A stretch of DNA of 64,000 nt from Arthrobacter sp. OVS8. GTDB taxonomy: Bacteria; Actinomycetota; Actinomycetes; Actinomycetales; Micrococcaceae. The stretch covers positions 1 to 64,000 of the forward strand of contig CP116670.1 in the NCBI GenBank assembly GCA_028370155.1, in the 5' to 3' direction. The position numbers and the translations under genes are program-made. This document shows, in pieces, positions 45,540-56,346 of the stretch (positions are counted from its first letter, which is position 1; the number at the start of each line of letters is the position of its first letter). The notes beneath the pieces were generated by a model. It had not been told where the DNA came from and did not search any database. It worked only from the letters and a program-made list of their open reading frames with translations.

Positions 45540-45994
45540 ATGGAAAAGTTACGGTATTCGGTCACGATCAACGCCCCCGTGCAGGACGTCTGGACCACCA
45601 TGCTGAACGATGCCACGTACCGGGAGTGGACCAGCGTGTTCAACAGCGAGTCCTCCTACGAGGGGGACTGGAACCAGGGAGTGAGATCCGTTTCCTCGGG
45701 CCCGACGGCGACGGTTCCGTGGCGGGGATGATCGCCACGGTCGAGGAAAACAGGCCAAACGAACTGATCTCCCTGCGCTATGTGGGGCAAGTCGTCAACG
45801 GCGAGGATGACACCACCAGCGAAGCGGCGAAGGCCTTTATGGGCGCCCAGGAAAAGTACGCCTTCAGCGAGTCCGCGGGGGCAACCACCGTGGACGTGGA
45901 GCTGGACAGCGAAGACGAGTTCGTTGCCATGTTCGACGACGCGTGGCCGCTTGCCCTGAAGAGACTCAAGGAGATCGTCGAAGCCCGGAACTGA
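45540..45994 (+). CDS. SRPBCC-domain protein (frameshifted)
   Basis: Starts MEKLRYSVTINAPVQDVWTT, the beginning of a START/Bet v1-like lipid-binding fold. It continues 'YREWTSVFNSESSYEGDWNQ', then after a missing G near 45682 'SEIRFLGPDGDG', ending 'WPLALKRLKEIVEARN'. Restored length is 151. These proteins bind small hydrophobic ligands. Function here unknown. Confidence 0.75.
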
Positions 45995-46382
45995 CGCCCT
46001 GGCGGTCGAATGCCTCCTGCCACAGGGCGTGCTCGAGGTCGGTGTCCAGCCGGCGGCTGGCAGTCCACCGGGGCAGGTAGTCAGGCGCGGGGCCGACCTC
46101 TGGCCGGGTCTGTCCGGGCTTGGGCCTGACCTCGGGCCGGGTCTGGACGGGTTTGGGTCTGGGCTTGACCTCGGGCCGGGTCTGGGCAGGTTTGCGTCTG
46201 GGGTTGACCTCAGGCCGACTCTGGACGGGCTTCCCGGCGTGGATCGGCTTCGGCGTCGCCTCCGCAGCGGCCGCGATCCACCACCTGATGCAGGCTACAA
46301 GCGCCCAAAGGATGAGCCCGGCCAGAATGACTTGCCAGAGAGCGACCACCACGCCAAGGGCGAGCAGCACGACGATCCACAT
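45966..46382 (-). CDS. Membrane protein with Pro-rich repeats
   Basis: Start MWIVVLLALGVVVALWQVIL, two hydrophobic segments, then about five 10-12-residue repeats of the form 'RPEVxPxxKPxQT', ending 'HALWQEAFDRQGVSSGLRRSP'. 138 intact residues; the 3' end overlaps the SRPBCC gene by 29 bp on the other strand. No known domain. The repeat resembles a spacer that crosses the cell wall, but that is inference. Confidence 0.5.
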   Translation of the reverse strand: MWIVVLLALGVVVALWQVILAGLILWALVACIRWWIAAAAEATPKPIHAGKPVQSRPEVNPRRKPAQTRPEVKPRPKPVQTRPEVRPKPGQTRPEVGPAPDYLPRWTASRRLDTDLEHALWQEAFDRQGVSSGLRRSP

Positions 46383-46445
46383 GGCTACACGATGGCATGG
46401 GCGACCCGCCCGGAAACAGGGTCTTTTTCCTAATTTCCGGGAAGC

Positions 46446-46480
46446 AAAACCCCGCCGTTTCACTGAAACGGCGGGGTTTT
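46446..46480. terminator. Bidirectional terminator next to tRNA-Arg
   Basis: AAAACCCCGCCGTTTCA pairs with the mirror arm ending GCGGGGTTTT at 46480, with A-run and T-run on opposite ends. It lies 4 bp beyond the tRNA 3' end on the minus strand and serves the tRNA and perhaps the opposite direction. Confidence 0.85.
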
Positions 46481-46483
46481 GTG

Positions 46484-46556
46484 TGCCCTCGATTGGAATC
46501 GAACCAACGACCTTCTGCTCCGGAGGCAGACGCTCTATCCCCTGAGCTACGAGGGC
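46484..46556 (-). tRNA. tRNA-Arg (anticodon CCG)
   Basis: 73 nt on the minus strand. Acceptor 5' GCCCTCG pairs with 3' CGAGGGC plus discriminator A. The anticodon loop CTCCGGA gives CCG (reads CGG Arg). The T arm GTTGGTTCGATTCCAAT is intact and CCA is not encoded. Fold elements (D arm, T loop TTCGATT) are standard. Confidence 0.95.
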
Positions 46557-46642
46557 AGTCAGGGTTCCTGCCGTTACCGGCGGGACGTCCTAGAGCTTAG
46601 CAGGAAGGTGGGCTCCAAGGGAAAATCGACACACTCAGCACC

Positions 46643-48169
46643 TCAGTACCCGGAAAAGGAGTCCACATGGATCCGGCGTGCCCCGGCCGGCGGGCCGGAG
46701 TGAACGGACGCTCGCGGGCGAGCCGGACACGTACACATCACGGCCGGCGATGTCGGGGACCAGCTCCTTCAGCGCCGCGCCGTCGATCCGGGCCGCGCCG
46801 GCGTCCTGCATAAACGCCGGCGGCGAAGAGCCGTCGGAAAGCCTGGCGATGGTCCGCACCCCGGCGCGTTCCAGTTCCTCGGCGTAGGCGAGTTCGCCGG
46901 CGGTCCGGGCGAGGTACAGCAGGACCACATCCCGGTCCCCGGCGGAACCGCCGGACAGCTGCCCCAAGTAGGGCGTGATGCCGATGCCCGCCGCGATGAG
47001 CAGCACCGGTGCTCCGGGATTCCGCGGCAGCACGAAGTCCCCGCCTACGGTGGTGGCCGTCAGCTCGTCGCCGGCCTCCAAGTCAAGGAGGGCCTGCTTC
47101 GCCGTGGACAGCGGACCGGCCGTTCCCACGCCGATTGTGAGCTCGGCCGAGCCCGGGGACTGGTCAGGCTGAACACGCGCCGCCGGCCCTTATGGTCGGA
47201 CTTCCCGTGCGGCAGGTTCAGCTCGATGTACTGCCCCGGGGTGAAGCGAAGCGGGCGACCGGTCTCGAAGCTGAACTCCGTCGTCGTCCGGGTCAACGGC
47301 CGGGAGCCGCGGAAGCGGAGCAGGACGCGGCCGCGCTGCCCGGCGATGAAGGCGAGCGCGTTCCCCACCAGCAGCGCGAGCTCCGGAGAGTTGGCCACGA
47401 ACCCCAGGTTGTACGGGATGGCGAACAGCAGGCCGACGACGGCGGCCAGCGCCAGCTGCTGCCAGCGGCGCGGCGGCAGGGTGAGCGGCTCGGTCAGCAT
47501 AAAGCCGACGAAAAACAGCACCGGGCGCTGGGCGATGGGCTGCCATAGCGCTTCGCCCAGGGACATGCCGGCGCGCAGCAGTTCCACGGCCACGATGGAC
47601 ACCGCCACGAGCGTGAACACCGCCCCCATCAGCAGCTTCCGGACCCGGTACAGGACCAGCAGTGCTCCCGGCAGCACGAGCCAGAGCATCGCGGGGGTGG
47701 CGGCCCACCAGGTGGCGATATTGAGTCCCGTCAGCCCGGTGATGAAGGCGCCGGCCGCCGCGGGGTTGAAAATGTGGCGGCCGCGCCAGGCCAGGGCGTA
47801 CTTGGAGGCCGACGCGAGCACGCAGGCCAGGGCAACACCGGCCAGGTCCAGGTACTGCAGCCCTGCCGAGAACTGCGTAGGCCAGAAGAGGAAATAGAGC
47901 AGCAGCCCCGTGATGAGCGACGATTCTGAGTGCGGGCGCACATGGAAGAGCGCGGCAATGGCACGGTTGGAGGCGTACGTCAGGCCCAGGCAGAGCGCCA
48001 GATGGGCGATCATCTCCGGGAGCCCGAACGTCAGCCACCCGAGCACGTTGAGGAGCAGGCTGTAGCCAGCCAGCACGGCCAGGACCCAGAGGACCAGCCG
48101 GTACATCGTGAACCGGCCCAGCGCCGTGTCCAGCCGTGAACTGATGGGAGTGGACATTGTGGCGGTCAT
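46643..48169 (-). CDS. NqrB/RnfD-like membrane domain fused to ferredoxin-NADP reductase domain (frameshifted)
   Basis: The N-terminal ~290 residues form about ten helices with 'HIFNPAAAGAFITGLTGLNI', the NqrB/RnfD family part that carries a covalent flavin in relatives. The C-terminal part is an FAD/NAD(P)-binding reductase: 'RFTPGQYIELNLPHGKSDHK', then (after a break near 47160) 'VLLIAAGIGITPYLGQLSGG' and a tail ending 'IHVDSFSGY'. A second break lies near 46690. It would move electrons from NAD(P)H across the membrane. ApbE and an FMN-binding lipoprotein precede it in one operon; starts and stops overlap as ATGA. Confidence 0.8.
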
Positions 48170-49038
48170 GAGAACAGCACCCCTTCAAAATCGGCCGAAT
48201 ACTCGGCATGGCCGTCCGAGGAGACGGTCAGCCACGAACAGTCGAACTCCTGCTGCAGCCGGAACCCGTCGACAAAGAACAGGGCGGTGGCCAGCGCGTC
48301 GGCCGTCATGGCGCTCGCCGCCATGGCCCAGCTTGCGACCACGGTGCGTACCGGCGCACCGGTGGTGCCGTCCAGCACGTGGTGCAGTCCGTCGCCCCAG
48401 GCCCGACGGTTGGCGGCGGAAGCACAGAGGGCGCCGGTCCCGAGGCTGACGATTCCAATCGCCCGGCCCGGATCGTAGGGATGCTCGAGGCCCACGTCCA
48501 CCGGCGCGGGCCCGGCGTTGAGCAAATCACCGCTCGCATCGATGAAATGCTCTGCGATGCCGCCCTCGCGCAGCACGGCGGACAAAAGATCCGCGAGTTG
48601 CCCCTTTCCGGCAGCCCCGACGTCGATCACCACCGGGGCGCGGGTGGTCAGCACCGTGCCCTGCCAGTCCAGCACCTCGTCCCAGGACGGGGCGGGCAGC
48701 GGCGGGCCGTCCGGGCGCAGGGAGTAGCCGGCGTCGTAGCCGAGGTGTTCCAGGCTGCCGCCGATCAGCGGGGTCATGGCCCCGCCGCTGAGCCGGTACA
48801 GGGTTTCGTAGAGCGGCCCCAGGGCCGCAGCGCCGGCGGGCAGCTCGTAGCGTCCCGGCTTCCGCGCGGCGCCCGCGATCAGCGAGTCCGGCCGGAAACG
48901 GGACCAAGCGGCGTCGTAATCCGCCACGGTGTCCAGCAGCTGGCTGCGGTGCGCGCCGGAGAGCGGGGACGGCGTCGAGATCTCCCAGCGGGTACCAATC
49001 CCGTCGAAGCTGAAGCCCGTCCAGCCCGGATGCGGCAC
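48166..49038 (-). CDS. apbE: FAD:protein FMN transferase
   Basis: GTG 49036-49038 starts VPHPGWTGFSFDGIGTRWEI, 290 intact residues. 'VVIDVGAAGKGQLADLLSAV' and 'IDASGDLLNAG' are the ApbE signatures for FAD and metal binding. It transfers FMN from FAD to Ser/Thr of target proteins outside or across the membrane. Its partners are the FMN-binding lipoprotein upstream and the NqrB-like fusion downstream. Confidence 0.9.
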   Translation of the reverse strand: MPHPGWTGFSFDGIGTRWEISTPSPLSGAHRSQLLDTVADYDAAWSRFRPDSLIAGAARKPGRYELPAGAAALGPLYETLYRLSGGAMTPLIGGSLEHLGYDAGYSLRPDGPPLPAPSWDEVLDWQGTVLTTRAPVVIDVGAAGKGQLADLLSAVLREGGIAEHFIDASGDLLNAGPAPVDVGLEHPYDPGRAIGIVSLGTGALCASAANRRAWGDGLHHVLDGTTGAPVRTVVASWAMAASAMTADALATALFFVDGFRLQQEFDCSWLTVSSDGHAEYSADFEGVLFS

Positions 49039-49076
49039 GTTTCCTCCTCCTGCTACTGGCAGGTTGTGACTTGCTG

Positions 49077-49514
49077 TTACGCCTGGGCCTCGGACTTGAT
49101 CTTTTCCACGGCCTGGTTGAAGCCGCCGCTGGTCAGCGACGAACCGGCCACCTTTGAGACCTTGATCTCGTCGAGCTGCTTGCCGACGATCTGGGACTGG
49201 ATGCCGCCGGCGAACTCGCCCTGGAACTTCCGGGTGTTGGGGTTGGACGGATGCTCGGTGATCTTGACGTCGGTCACGGCTCCGCCGGCAAGCGTGAGTT
49301 CGACGCCCACCGTCTCGTTGCCGTTCGGTGAGACGTAGTTTCCGTCGGCGCTGTAGGTGCCGTCCTGGTAGCTGCCGCCGCCCGTTGCGGCAGACGGCGC
49401 GGCGGAGGTGTTCTGCGGGCCGGTGGCCTGTCCGGGCGCGCATCCGGCCGCGGAACCGGCCAGGGAAAGTCCGGCGATGCCGACGATTACGCTTTTTCGG
49501 AGAGAGGGGTTCAT
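49077..49514 (-). CDS. FMN-binding domain lipoprotein
   Basis: ATG 49512-49514 starts MNPSLRKSVIVGIAGLSLAG and 'SAAGC' gives the lipobox Cys at residue 25. After a Ser/Ala linker an FMN_bind domain follows: 'YQDGTYSADGNYVSPNGNET', 'VGVELTLAGGAVTDVKITEH' and 'VAGSSLTSGGFNQAVEKIKS', where the usual S-G-A-T flavinylation motif appears as G-S-S. 145 residues. ApbE would attach FMN to this Ser or the next Thr/Ser. It is likely an extracytoplasmic electron carrier. Confidence 0.85.
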   Translation of the reverse strand: MNPSLRKSVIVGIAGLSLAGSAAGCAPGQATGPQNTSAAPSAATGGGSYQDGTYSADGNYVSPNGNETVGVELTLAGGAVTDVKITEHPSNPNTRKFQGEFAGGIQSQIVGKQLDEIKVSKVAGSSLTSGGFNQAVEKIKSEAQA

Positions 49515-49732
49515 GCAGCGGCTCTTTTCTCTAGCGACGATCGGATGGGGGTGAGTGAACGCCGGGGCCCCAGGGGCGGCCGCTGCAGACACTCCGATGA
49601 CGACGTTTAATTCAGCGTAGTGGTTCACCCTGTGATCCTGCCGGTAGAAGCTGTGATTTTTCCGCAGGCCGCCGGCGGGTCTGACTGGCGGCCAAATTCC
49701 GCCACGCTGCGGGCCACCGGTAGGCTGGAACT
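49515..49732. other. Divergent promoter region of argS and the flavin operon
   Basis: This 218-bp gap separates the FMN lipoprotein (minus) from argS (plus). I see no strong hairpin or riboswitch. Promoters for both directions must lie here. Confidence 0.4.
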
Positions 49733-51395
49733 GTGACCCCTGAAGAACTCTCCCTCGCCATATCCGCCTGCCTGAAGGACGCCGTCGCCGCCGGTGAAAT
49801 CAGGCTTTCCGCATCCGACGTCCCGGATGAGGTGCGCGTTGAGCGGCCGAAGAACCGGGACCACGGCGACTGGGCCACCAACATCGCCCTTCAGCTGGCC
49901 AAAACGGCGGCACCAACCCTCGGCAGTTCGCCTCGGTCCTGAGTGCCCGGCTGAAGTCCATCGACGGTGTATCCGCCGTCGACATCGCCGCCCGGGGTTC
50001 TTGAACATCACCGTTGACGCCGCCGCCGCCGGCGCCCTCGCCAAGGCCATCGTCGAAGCCGGGCCGGACTACGGCACCAACACCGCGCTCGCGGGCCACA
50101 CGGTCAACATGGAGTTCGTCTCCGCCAACCCCACCGGCCCGCTCCACATCGGCCACACCCGCTGGGCTGCCCTGGGCGACGCGATCGCACGCGTCCTGCG
50201 GGCTTCCGGCGCGGACGTCACGGCCGAGTACTACATCAACGACGCCGGATCGCAGATGAACGTCTTCGCCCACTCGGTGCTCTCGCGGCTCCACGGACGC
50301 GGTGTCCCGGAGGGCGGTTATCCCGGCGAATACATCGCCGATCTTGGCCACGAGGTGCTGACGCAGCATCCGGACATCCGTGAACTGACCGACGTCGCCG
50401 CGCTGCCGGTGATCCGCGGTGCGGCGTACAAGGCCCAGCTGCACGACATCAAGCGCACCCTCGCCGAGTTCGGCGTCGAATTCGACGTCTACTTCTCCGA
50501 GCAGGAACTCCACGACGCCGGAGCGATCGAGGACGCCGTTGCGAGGCTCCGGGAGCAGGGCCACGTCTACGACGACGGCGGCGCAGTCTGGCTCCGCACG
50601 ACGGACTTCGGTGACGACAAGGACCGCGTGATGATCCGCGCGAACGGCGAACCGACCTACTTCGCCGCGGACGCCGCCTACTACCTGTCCAAGAAGGACC
50701 GCGGCTATACCGAGAAGATCTACCTGCTGGGCGCCGACCATCACGGCTACATCAACCGGCTCAAGGCCATCGCGGCCGCCGCCGGCGACGACCCCGAGGT
50801 CAACATCGAGGTCCTGATCGGCCAGCTGGTCTCCGTCAACGGCGCCAAGCTCTCCAAGCGCGCCGGCAACATCATCGAGCTCAAGGACCTCATTTCCTGG
50901 CTGGGCAAGGATGCGGTGCGTTACTCGCTGGCGCGCTTCCCGGCCGATTCGCCGCTGACGCTGGACCCGGAACTGCTGAAAAAGCACAGTAACGAGAACC
51001 CGGTGTTCTACGTCCAGTACGCGCACGCCCGTTCCCGCGGCACGGCCCGCAACGCCGTCGCGGCAGGGGTGGAGCGCCGTGTGGACGGTAAAGACTGCTT
51101 CGAGGCGTCCCTTCTGGAGCACGCGACCGAGAACGAACTGCTGTCCCACCTGGGCAGCTACCCCTCGATCGTGGCCAGGGCCGCCGAACTGCGCGAGCCG
51201 CACCGCGTGGCCCGCCACCTCGAGGTCATCGCCGGCGCTTACCACCGCTGGTACGACGCCTGCCGCGTGGCCCCGCAGGGCGACGAGCCGATCACCGACC
51301 TCAACCGCACCCGGCTGTGGCTCAACGACGCCACGAGCCAGGTGCTGGCGAACGGACTGGAACTGCTGGGCGTCTCGGCGCCGGAACGGATGTAA
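49733..51395 (+). CDS. argS: Arginyl-tRNA synthetase (frameshifted)
   Basis: GTG 49733. The N-terminal additive domain reads '[20 protein letters not shown]', then breaks near 49915 and 49990 precede '[20 protein letters not shown]', with the HIGH motif. '[20 protein letters not shown]' contains a KMSKS-like loop and the C-terminus is '[16 protein letters not shown]'. Restored length is 554. First gene of the argS-lysA-hom-thrC-thrB cluster. Confidence 0.95.
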
Positions 51396-51400
51396 CCGCC

Positions 51401-52927
51401 ATGACCACAAAACCGTCCAACCCTGCCCCGTCCAACCCTGCGGGCGTGGCTTCCCCCTCGCGCCGGAGTGGCTGCAGGTCCCCGAGGACCTGAACGCCCT
51501 GCATGAGCCGATGTGGGCGGCCGGGGTTGCCCGGGACGATTCCGGCGAGCTCGCCATTGACGGCATCCCCGTCAGCGAGCTCCAGCGCCAGTTCGGCACG
51601 CCCCTGTTCGTCATGAGCGAGAACGATTTCCGGGCCCGTGCCCGTGCCTTTTCCGACGCCTTCAACAACGCGTTCGCGGACATCTGCGGGGAGTGGACGT
51701 CTACTACGCCGGCAAATCCTTCCTCTGCACCGCCGTGGTCCGCTGGGTGGAGGAAGAGGGCCTGCGCCTGGACACAGCGTCCGGCGGGGAACTCGCCGTC
51801 GCCGCCCGTGCAGGGATTCCCGGCGCCGACGTCGCGCTGCACGGCAACAACAAGTCCGACGGCGAGATCCACCGCGCGCTGGACCTGCAGCTGGGCCGGA
51901 TCGTGGTGGACAGCCTCGCCGAGCTCGAACGCGTCGCCAAGATCGCCGAAGCCCGCGGCGAAACCGCCAAGGTGATGCTGCGGCTGACCCCGGGCGTCCA
52001 TGCCCACACGCACGAATTCATCGCCACGGCCCACGAGGACCAGAAGTTCGGCCTTTCCATGGCCGGGGACTCCACCGAACAGGCCGGCCTGTCCGCGGCG
52101 GAGGAGGCCGTGGCCGCGGCGTCGGCCTACGCCAGCATCGAACTGCTGGGTCTGCACTGCCATATCGGCTCGCAGATCTTCGAACCGGACGGCTTCGCAC
52201 TCGCCGCGGAAAAGCTGCTGGACTTCCTCGCCGCGATGCAGGCCAAGTACTCGATTGTGCTCCCCGAGCTGGACCTCGGCGGCGGCTACGGCATCGCCTA
52301 CACCCCGTTGACACCCCGCGGCCGGCCGCCGAAATCGCCCAGGCGATGGCCGCCGTCGTCCGCTCCAAGTGCGCGGAACTGGGGATCACCGCACCGCGGA
52401 TTTCGATCGAACCGGGCCGGGCGATCGTCGGCAGCACCACGTTCACGCTGTATGAAGTGGGTACGCTGAAGACCGTCCGGGTTGACGCCCCGGCCGGCGG
52501 CGGCGATTCCGGCGCTGCCGGTGAGCCGGTGGAACCTGGCAAGCCAGAGAAAAACGTTACGTACCCGCGCCGGTATGTGTCGGTGGACGGCGGAATGAGC
52601 GACAACCCGCGTCCGGTGCTGTACGACGCGGATTACTCGGCAATTCTGGCCTCACGGACGTCGGACGCGGCCCCGGAGCTGTCCCGCGTAGTGGGCAAAC
52701 ATTGCGAGAGCGGCGACATAGTTGTTAGAGATGTATATCTGCCCGAGGACGTGGCAGCCGGTGATCTGCTCGCTGTACCGGGTACCGGCGCCTACTGCTG
52801 GGCCCTGTCAAGCAACTACAACTATCTGGCCCGGCCGGGCGTAGTCGCTGTGCGCGACGGATCTGCCCGGCTCATTGTCCGCGGGGAAACCGAAGAAGAT
52901 CTGCTCAACCGCGACATGGGAGTCTGA
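51401..52927 (+). CDS. lysA: Diaminopimelate decarboxylase (frameshifted)
   Basis: The last step of lysine synthesis. Starts MTTKPSNPAPSNPAGVA. 'DVYYAGKSFLCTAVVRWVEE' carries the PLP lysine, 'LHGNNKSDGEIHRALD' and 'LLGLHCHIGSQIF' follow. 'ELDLGGGYGIAYTP' binds PLP phosphate. Breaks near 51450, 51690 and 52308. Restored length is 509. The stop directly abuts hom. Confidence 0.95.
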
Positions 52928-54252
52928 ATGACCGAATTGCGAACCCTGAAAGTAGCCCTCCTGGGCTGTGGCAACGTCGGGGCCCAGGTTGCGCGGATTC
53001 TCCTTGACGACGCCGAGACGCTGGCGTCCCGCGCCGGCGCCCGCCTCGAGTTGGCCGGCATCGCCGTGCGCAACCTCGATGCCCCCGGGAAGTCGAACTG
53101 CCGCGCGGGCTGTTCACCACCGACGCCGAGACCCTGGTCAAGGACGCCGACCTGGTGATCGAGCTGATGGGCGGGATCGAACCCGCCCGGACCCTGATCC
53201 TGACCGCCATGCGGAACGGTGCCTGCGTGGTCACCGGCAACAAGGCGCTTGTGGCCAAAGACGGTCCCACCCTTCACGAGGAAGCGGACAAGGCCGGCGT
53301 GCAGCTGTCCTACGAGGCCGCCGTCGCCGGAGCGATCCCCATCCTGCGGCCCATCCGGGACAGCCTCTCCGGCGACCGGATCACCCGGGTGCTCGGCATC
53401 GTCAACGGCACCACCAACTTCATCCTGGACCAGATGGATTCCACCGGAGCCCAGTTCGCCGATGCCCTGGCCGAGGCCCAGCGCCTGGGCTACGCGGAAG
53501 CCGACCCCACGGCCGACGTCGAAGGCCACGACGCCGCGTCCAAGGCCGCGATCCTTGCCTCGCTGTCCTTCCACACGCGCTTTTCCCTCGACGATGTGTA
53601 CTGCGAGGGCATCAGTTCCGTCACCGCCGCCGACATCGCCGCGGCGAAGGACGCCGGTTTTGTGATCAAGCTGTTGGCGATTGCCGAAAAGCTGACCCCG
53701 GCCGCAGACGCCGACGGCAACACCGGCGTGTCCGTGCGGGTGCACCCGACGCTGCTGCCGCGCGAACACCCGCTGGCAGCCGTCCACGGCGCCTTCAACG
53801 CCGTCTTCGTCGAGGCCGAAAACGCAGGCGAGCTGATGTTCTACGGCCAGGGCGCCGGCGGCAAACCCACCGCCTCCGCCGTGATGGGCGACCTCATCTC
53901 CGCTGCCCGCAGCATCGTCCTGGGCGGCCCCGGCCGCGCAGAGACCACCACCGGCCAGGTTGTGGCGCTGCCCATCACCTCCGCGGTCACCAGCTACTAC
54001 ATCGGCCTGGACGTCGCCGACCAGCCCGGTGTGCTGGCAAAAATCGCCCGTCTCTTTGCCGAGCACGGGGTATCCATTGAAATCATGCGGCAGACCATCC
54101 ACCGCGACGCCGATTCCAACATCGAATCAGCGGAACTCCGGATCGTGACCCACCGCGCAAGCGAGGCTGCACTGGCAGCCACCGTCGAGGCCGTCAAGGG
54201 CCTGGACGTCATCAATTCCGTTACATCCGTACTGCGGGTAGAAGGAGTCTAA
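52928..54252 (+). CDS. hom: Homoserine dehydrogenase (frameshifted)
   Basis: 'KVALLGCGNVGAQVARILLD' is the NAD(P) loop. 'VTGNKALVAKDGP' and 'GILPILRP..'-like 'AGAIPILRPIRDSLSGDRIT' are core motifs. 'ADVEGHDAASKAAILASLSF' contains catalytic D and K. The C-terminal ACT domain ('VADQPGVLAKIARLFAEHG') gives threonine feedback control. One C missing near 53088. Restored length is 441. Confidence 0.95.
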
Positions 54253-55354
54253 GTGGCTCACCAATGGCGCGGCGTCATCCGCGAATACGCTGAACGTCTG
54301 CCCGTGACCGAGGAGACGACGGTCATCACCCTGGGGAGGGCGGCACCCCGCTCGTTTACGCGCAGCAGCTTTCCGCACTCACCGGCAGTGACGTGTACCT
54401 CAAGGTCGAGGGGATGAACCCGACCGGCTCGTTCAAGGACCGCGGCATGACCATGGCCATGACGGCTGCGGTTGCCGCCGGCGCGAAGGCCGTGGTGTGT
54501 GCCTCCACGGGCAACACGTCCGCCTCCGCTGCCGCGTACGCCACCGCGGCCGGGCTCAAGTGCGTGGTGCTGGTACCCGAAGGCAAAATCTCGATGGGGA
54601 AGCTCAGCCAGGCGATCGCGCACGGCGCAACCCTGCTGCAGGTCGACGGCAACTTCGATGACTGCCTCGACATCGCCCGCAAGCTGGGGAGTCCTACCCG
54701 GTGTTCCTGGTCAACTCGGTCAATCCGGCCCGGATCGAGGGCCAGAAGACCGGTGCCTTCGAGGTGGTCGATTCGCTCGGTGACGCTCCGGACTTCCACG
54801 TGCTCCCGGTTGGCAACGCCGGCAACATCACTGCGTACTGGAAGGGCTACAAGGAATACTGCGCGCCCTTCGAGTCCATTACTGCCGGCACGCTGCCCGC
54901 GGTCTCCACCCGGACCCCGGTCATGTGGGGCTTCCAGGCCGCCGGCGCGGCCCCGTTCGTCGCCGGCCACCCGATCACGGAACCGGACACGATCGCGACC
55001 GCCATCCGGATCGGCAATCCCGCGTCCTGGGACACCGCCGTCGCCGCGCGCGACGAGTCCGGCGGTGTCATCGAGGCCGTGACCGACGAGGAAATCCTGT
55101 CCGCCCACCGCTGGCTGTCCGCCCGTGAAGGCGTCTTCGTCGAGCCGGGCTCCGCTGCCGGCGTCGCCGGAGTGATCAAGAAGCACGCTGCCGGTGAAGT
55201 GCCTACCGGCAAGACCATCGTCATCACGGTCACCGGCCACGGCCTGAAGGATCCGCAGTGGGCACTCCGCACCGAGGACGGCAGCGAAGTGCAGCCGGTC
55301 AAGGTCGCGAACGACGTGGTCACTGTGGCCACAGCCCTGGGACTGGAAGAATAA
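54253..55354 (+). CDS. thrC: Threonine synthase (frameshifted)
   Basis: GTG 54253 starts [20 protein letters not shown] one base after the hom stop. '[20 protein letters not shown]' holds the PLP lysine and '[17 protein letters not shown]' the phosphate loop. G-runs lost at about 54334 and 54688. Restored length is 367. Converts O-phosphohomoserine to threonine. Confidence 0.95.
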
Positions 55355-55359
55355 TAACA

Positions 55360-56346
55360 GTGGAAACCACCCTCACCATCCCGGCCGAGTCCGCCGCCGA
55401 CACGCCGGCGGTTCCGGCCGGGCAGTTCGTGACGGTCCGCGTGCCGGCCACGAGCGCGAACCTCGGCCCCGGATATGACAGCCTGGGCCTGGCGCTGACG
55501 CTGTTCGACACCCTGACGGTGGAAACCCTGGACAGCGGCGAGCTGGAGTTCGAGCTCAGCGGGGAAGGCGCGGAGTCCCTGCCGCGCGACGCCAGCCATC
55601 TGGTGGTCAAGGCCATCACGGAGGCCCTGCACCGTCTGGGCTTCCGGCACGAGGGCCTGCGAATCACCGCAGACAACATCAACCCGCACGGCCGGGGGCT
55701 GGGCTCCTCGGCCAGTGCCGTGGTGGCCGCCGTCACCGCCGCCAACGCCCTGGTCCCTGAGGCATCGCGCCGGGACAAGGACTGGGTCCTGCAGCTGACG
55801 AGCGAGATGGAAGGCCATCCGGACAACGTCGCACCCGCGATTTTCGGCGGACTGGCGCTGTCGTGGCAGGACAGTGACCAGTACAGCAGCACGTGCGCGG
55901 AGGTCGCCGCCACGGTCATCCCGGTGGTCGCCGTACCGGACTTTGAACTGTCCACCGAAGCGGCGCGGGCACTGCTGCCGGCCTCGGTTGGCCACCACGC
56001 CGCGGCGATGAATTCCGGCCGGGCGGCCCTGCTGATCCACGCGCTGACGCACAAGCCGGAATTCCTGCTGGCAGGCACCGAGGACTACCTGCACCAGAGC
56101 TATCGCGCCGAGGCCATGCGGCCCAGCGCGGACCTGATCGCCGCGCTGCGGCGCGCCGGCTTTGCCGCCGTCGTCTCCGGAGCCGGTCCCACCGTGCTGG
56201 TCCTTGCCAACGGAGAGGCCCAGGCCGAGGCCGCCGTCGGGTTCATCGGCTCCTTCACGGCGGGCAACACGCCGGACGTGGGCTGGCGTGTGATGAAGCT
56301 GGCTGTGGACGTTGAAGGTGCTAAAGTGGAAGTGCACCGGCGGTAA
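55360..56346 (+). CDS. thrB: Homoserine kinase
   Basis: GTG 55360, 328 intact residues. 'VRVPATSANLGPGYDSLGLA' and 'PHGRGLGSSASAVVAAVTAA' are the GHMP-kinase ATP motifs; 'GAGPTVLVLANG' lies near the C-terminus. It follows thrC by 5 bp. The end of the threonine operon. Confidence 0.95.
   Translation: METTLTIPAESAADTPAVPAGQFVTVRVPATSANLGPGYDSLGLALTLFDTLTVETLDSGELEFELSGEGAESLPRDASHLVVKAITEALHRLGFRHEGLRITADNINPHGRGLGSSASAVVAAVTAANALVPEASRRDKDWVLQLTSEMEGHPDNVAPAIFGGLALSWQDSDQYSSTCAEVAATVIPVVAVPDFELSTEAARALLPASVGHHAAAMNSGRAALLIHALTHKPEFLLAGTEDYLHQSYRAEAMRPSADLIAALRRAGFAAVVSGAGPTVLVLANGEAQAEAAVGFIGSFTAGNTPDVGWRVMKLAVDVEGAKVEVHRR

Noticed and set aside
49800..52163. 787-codon minus-strand frame opposite argS and lysA
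   Set aside because: The plus strand holds recognisable argS and lysA motifs; the reverse frame is a third-position GC artefact.
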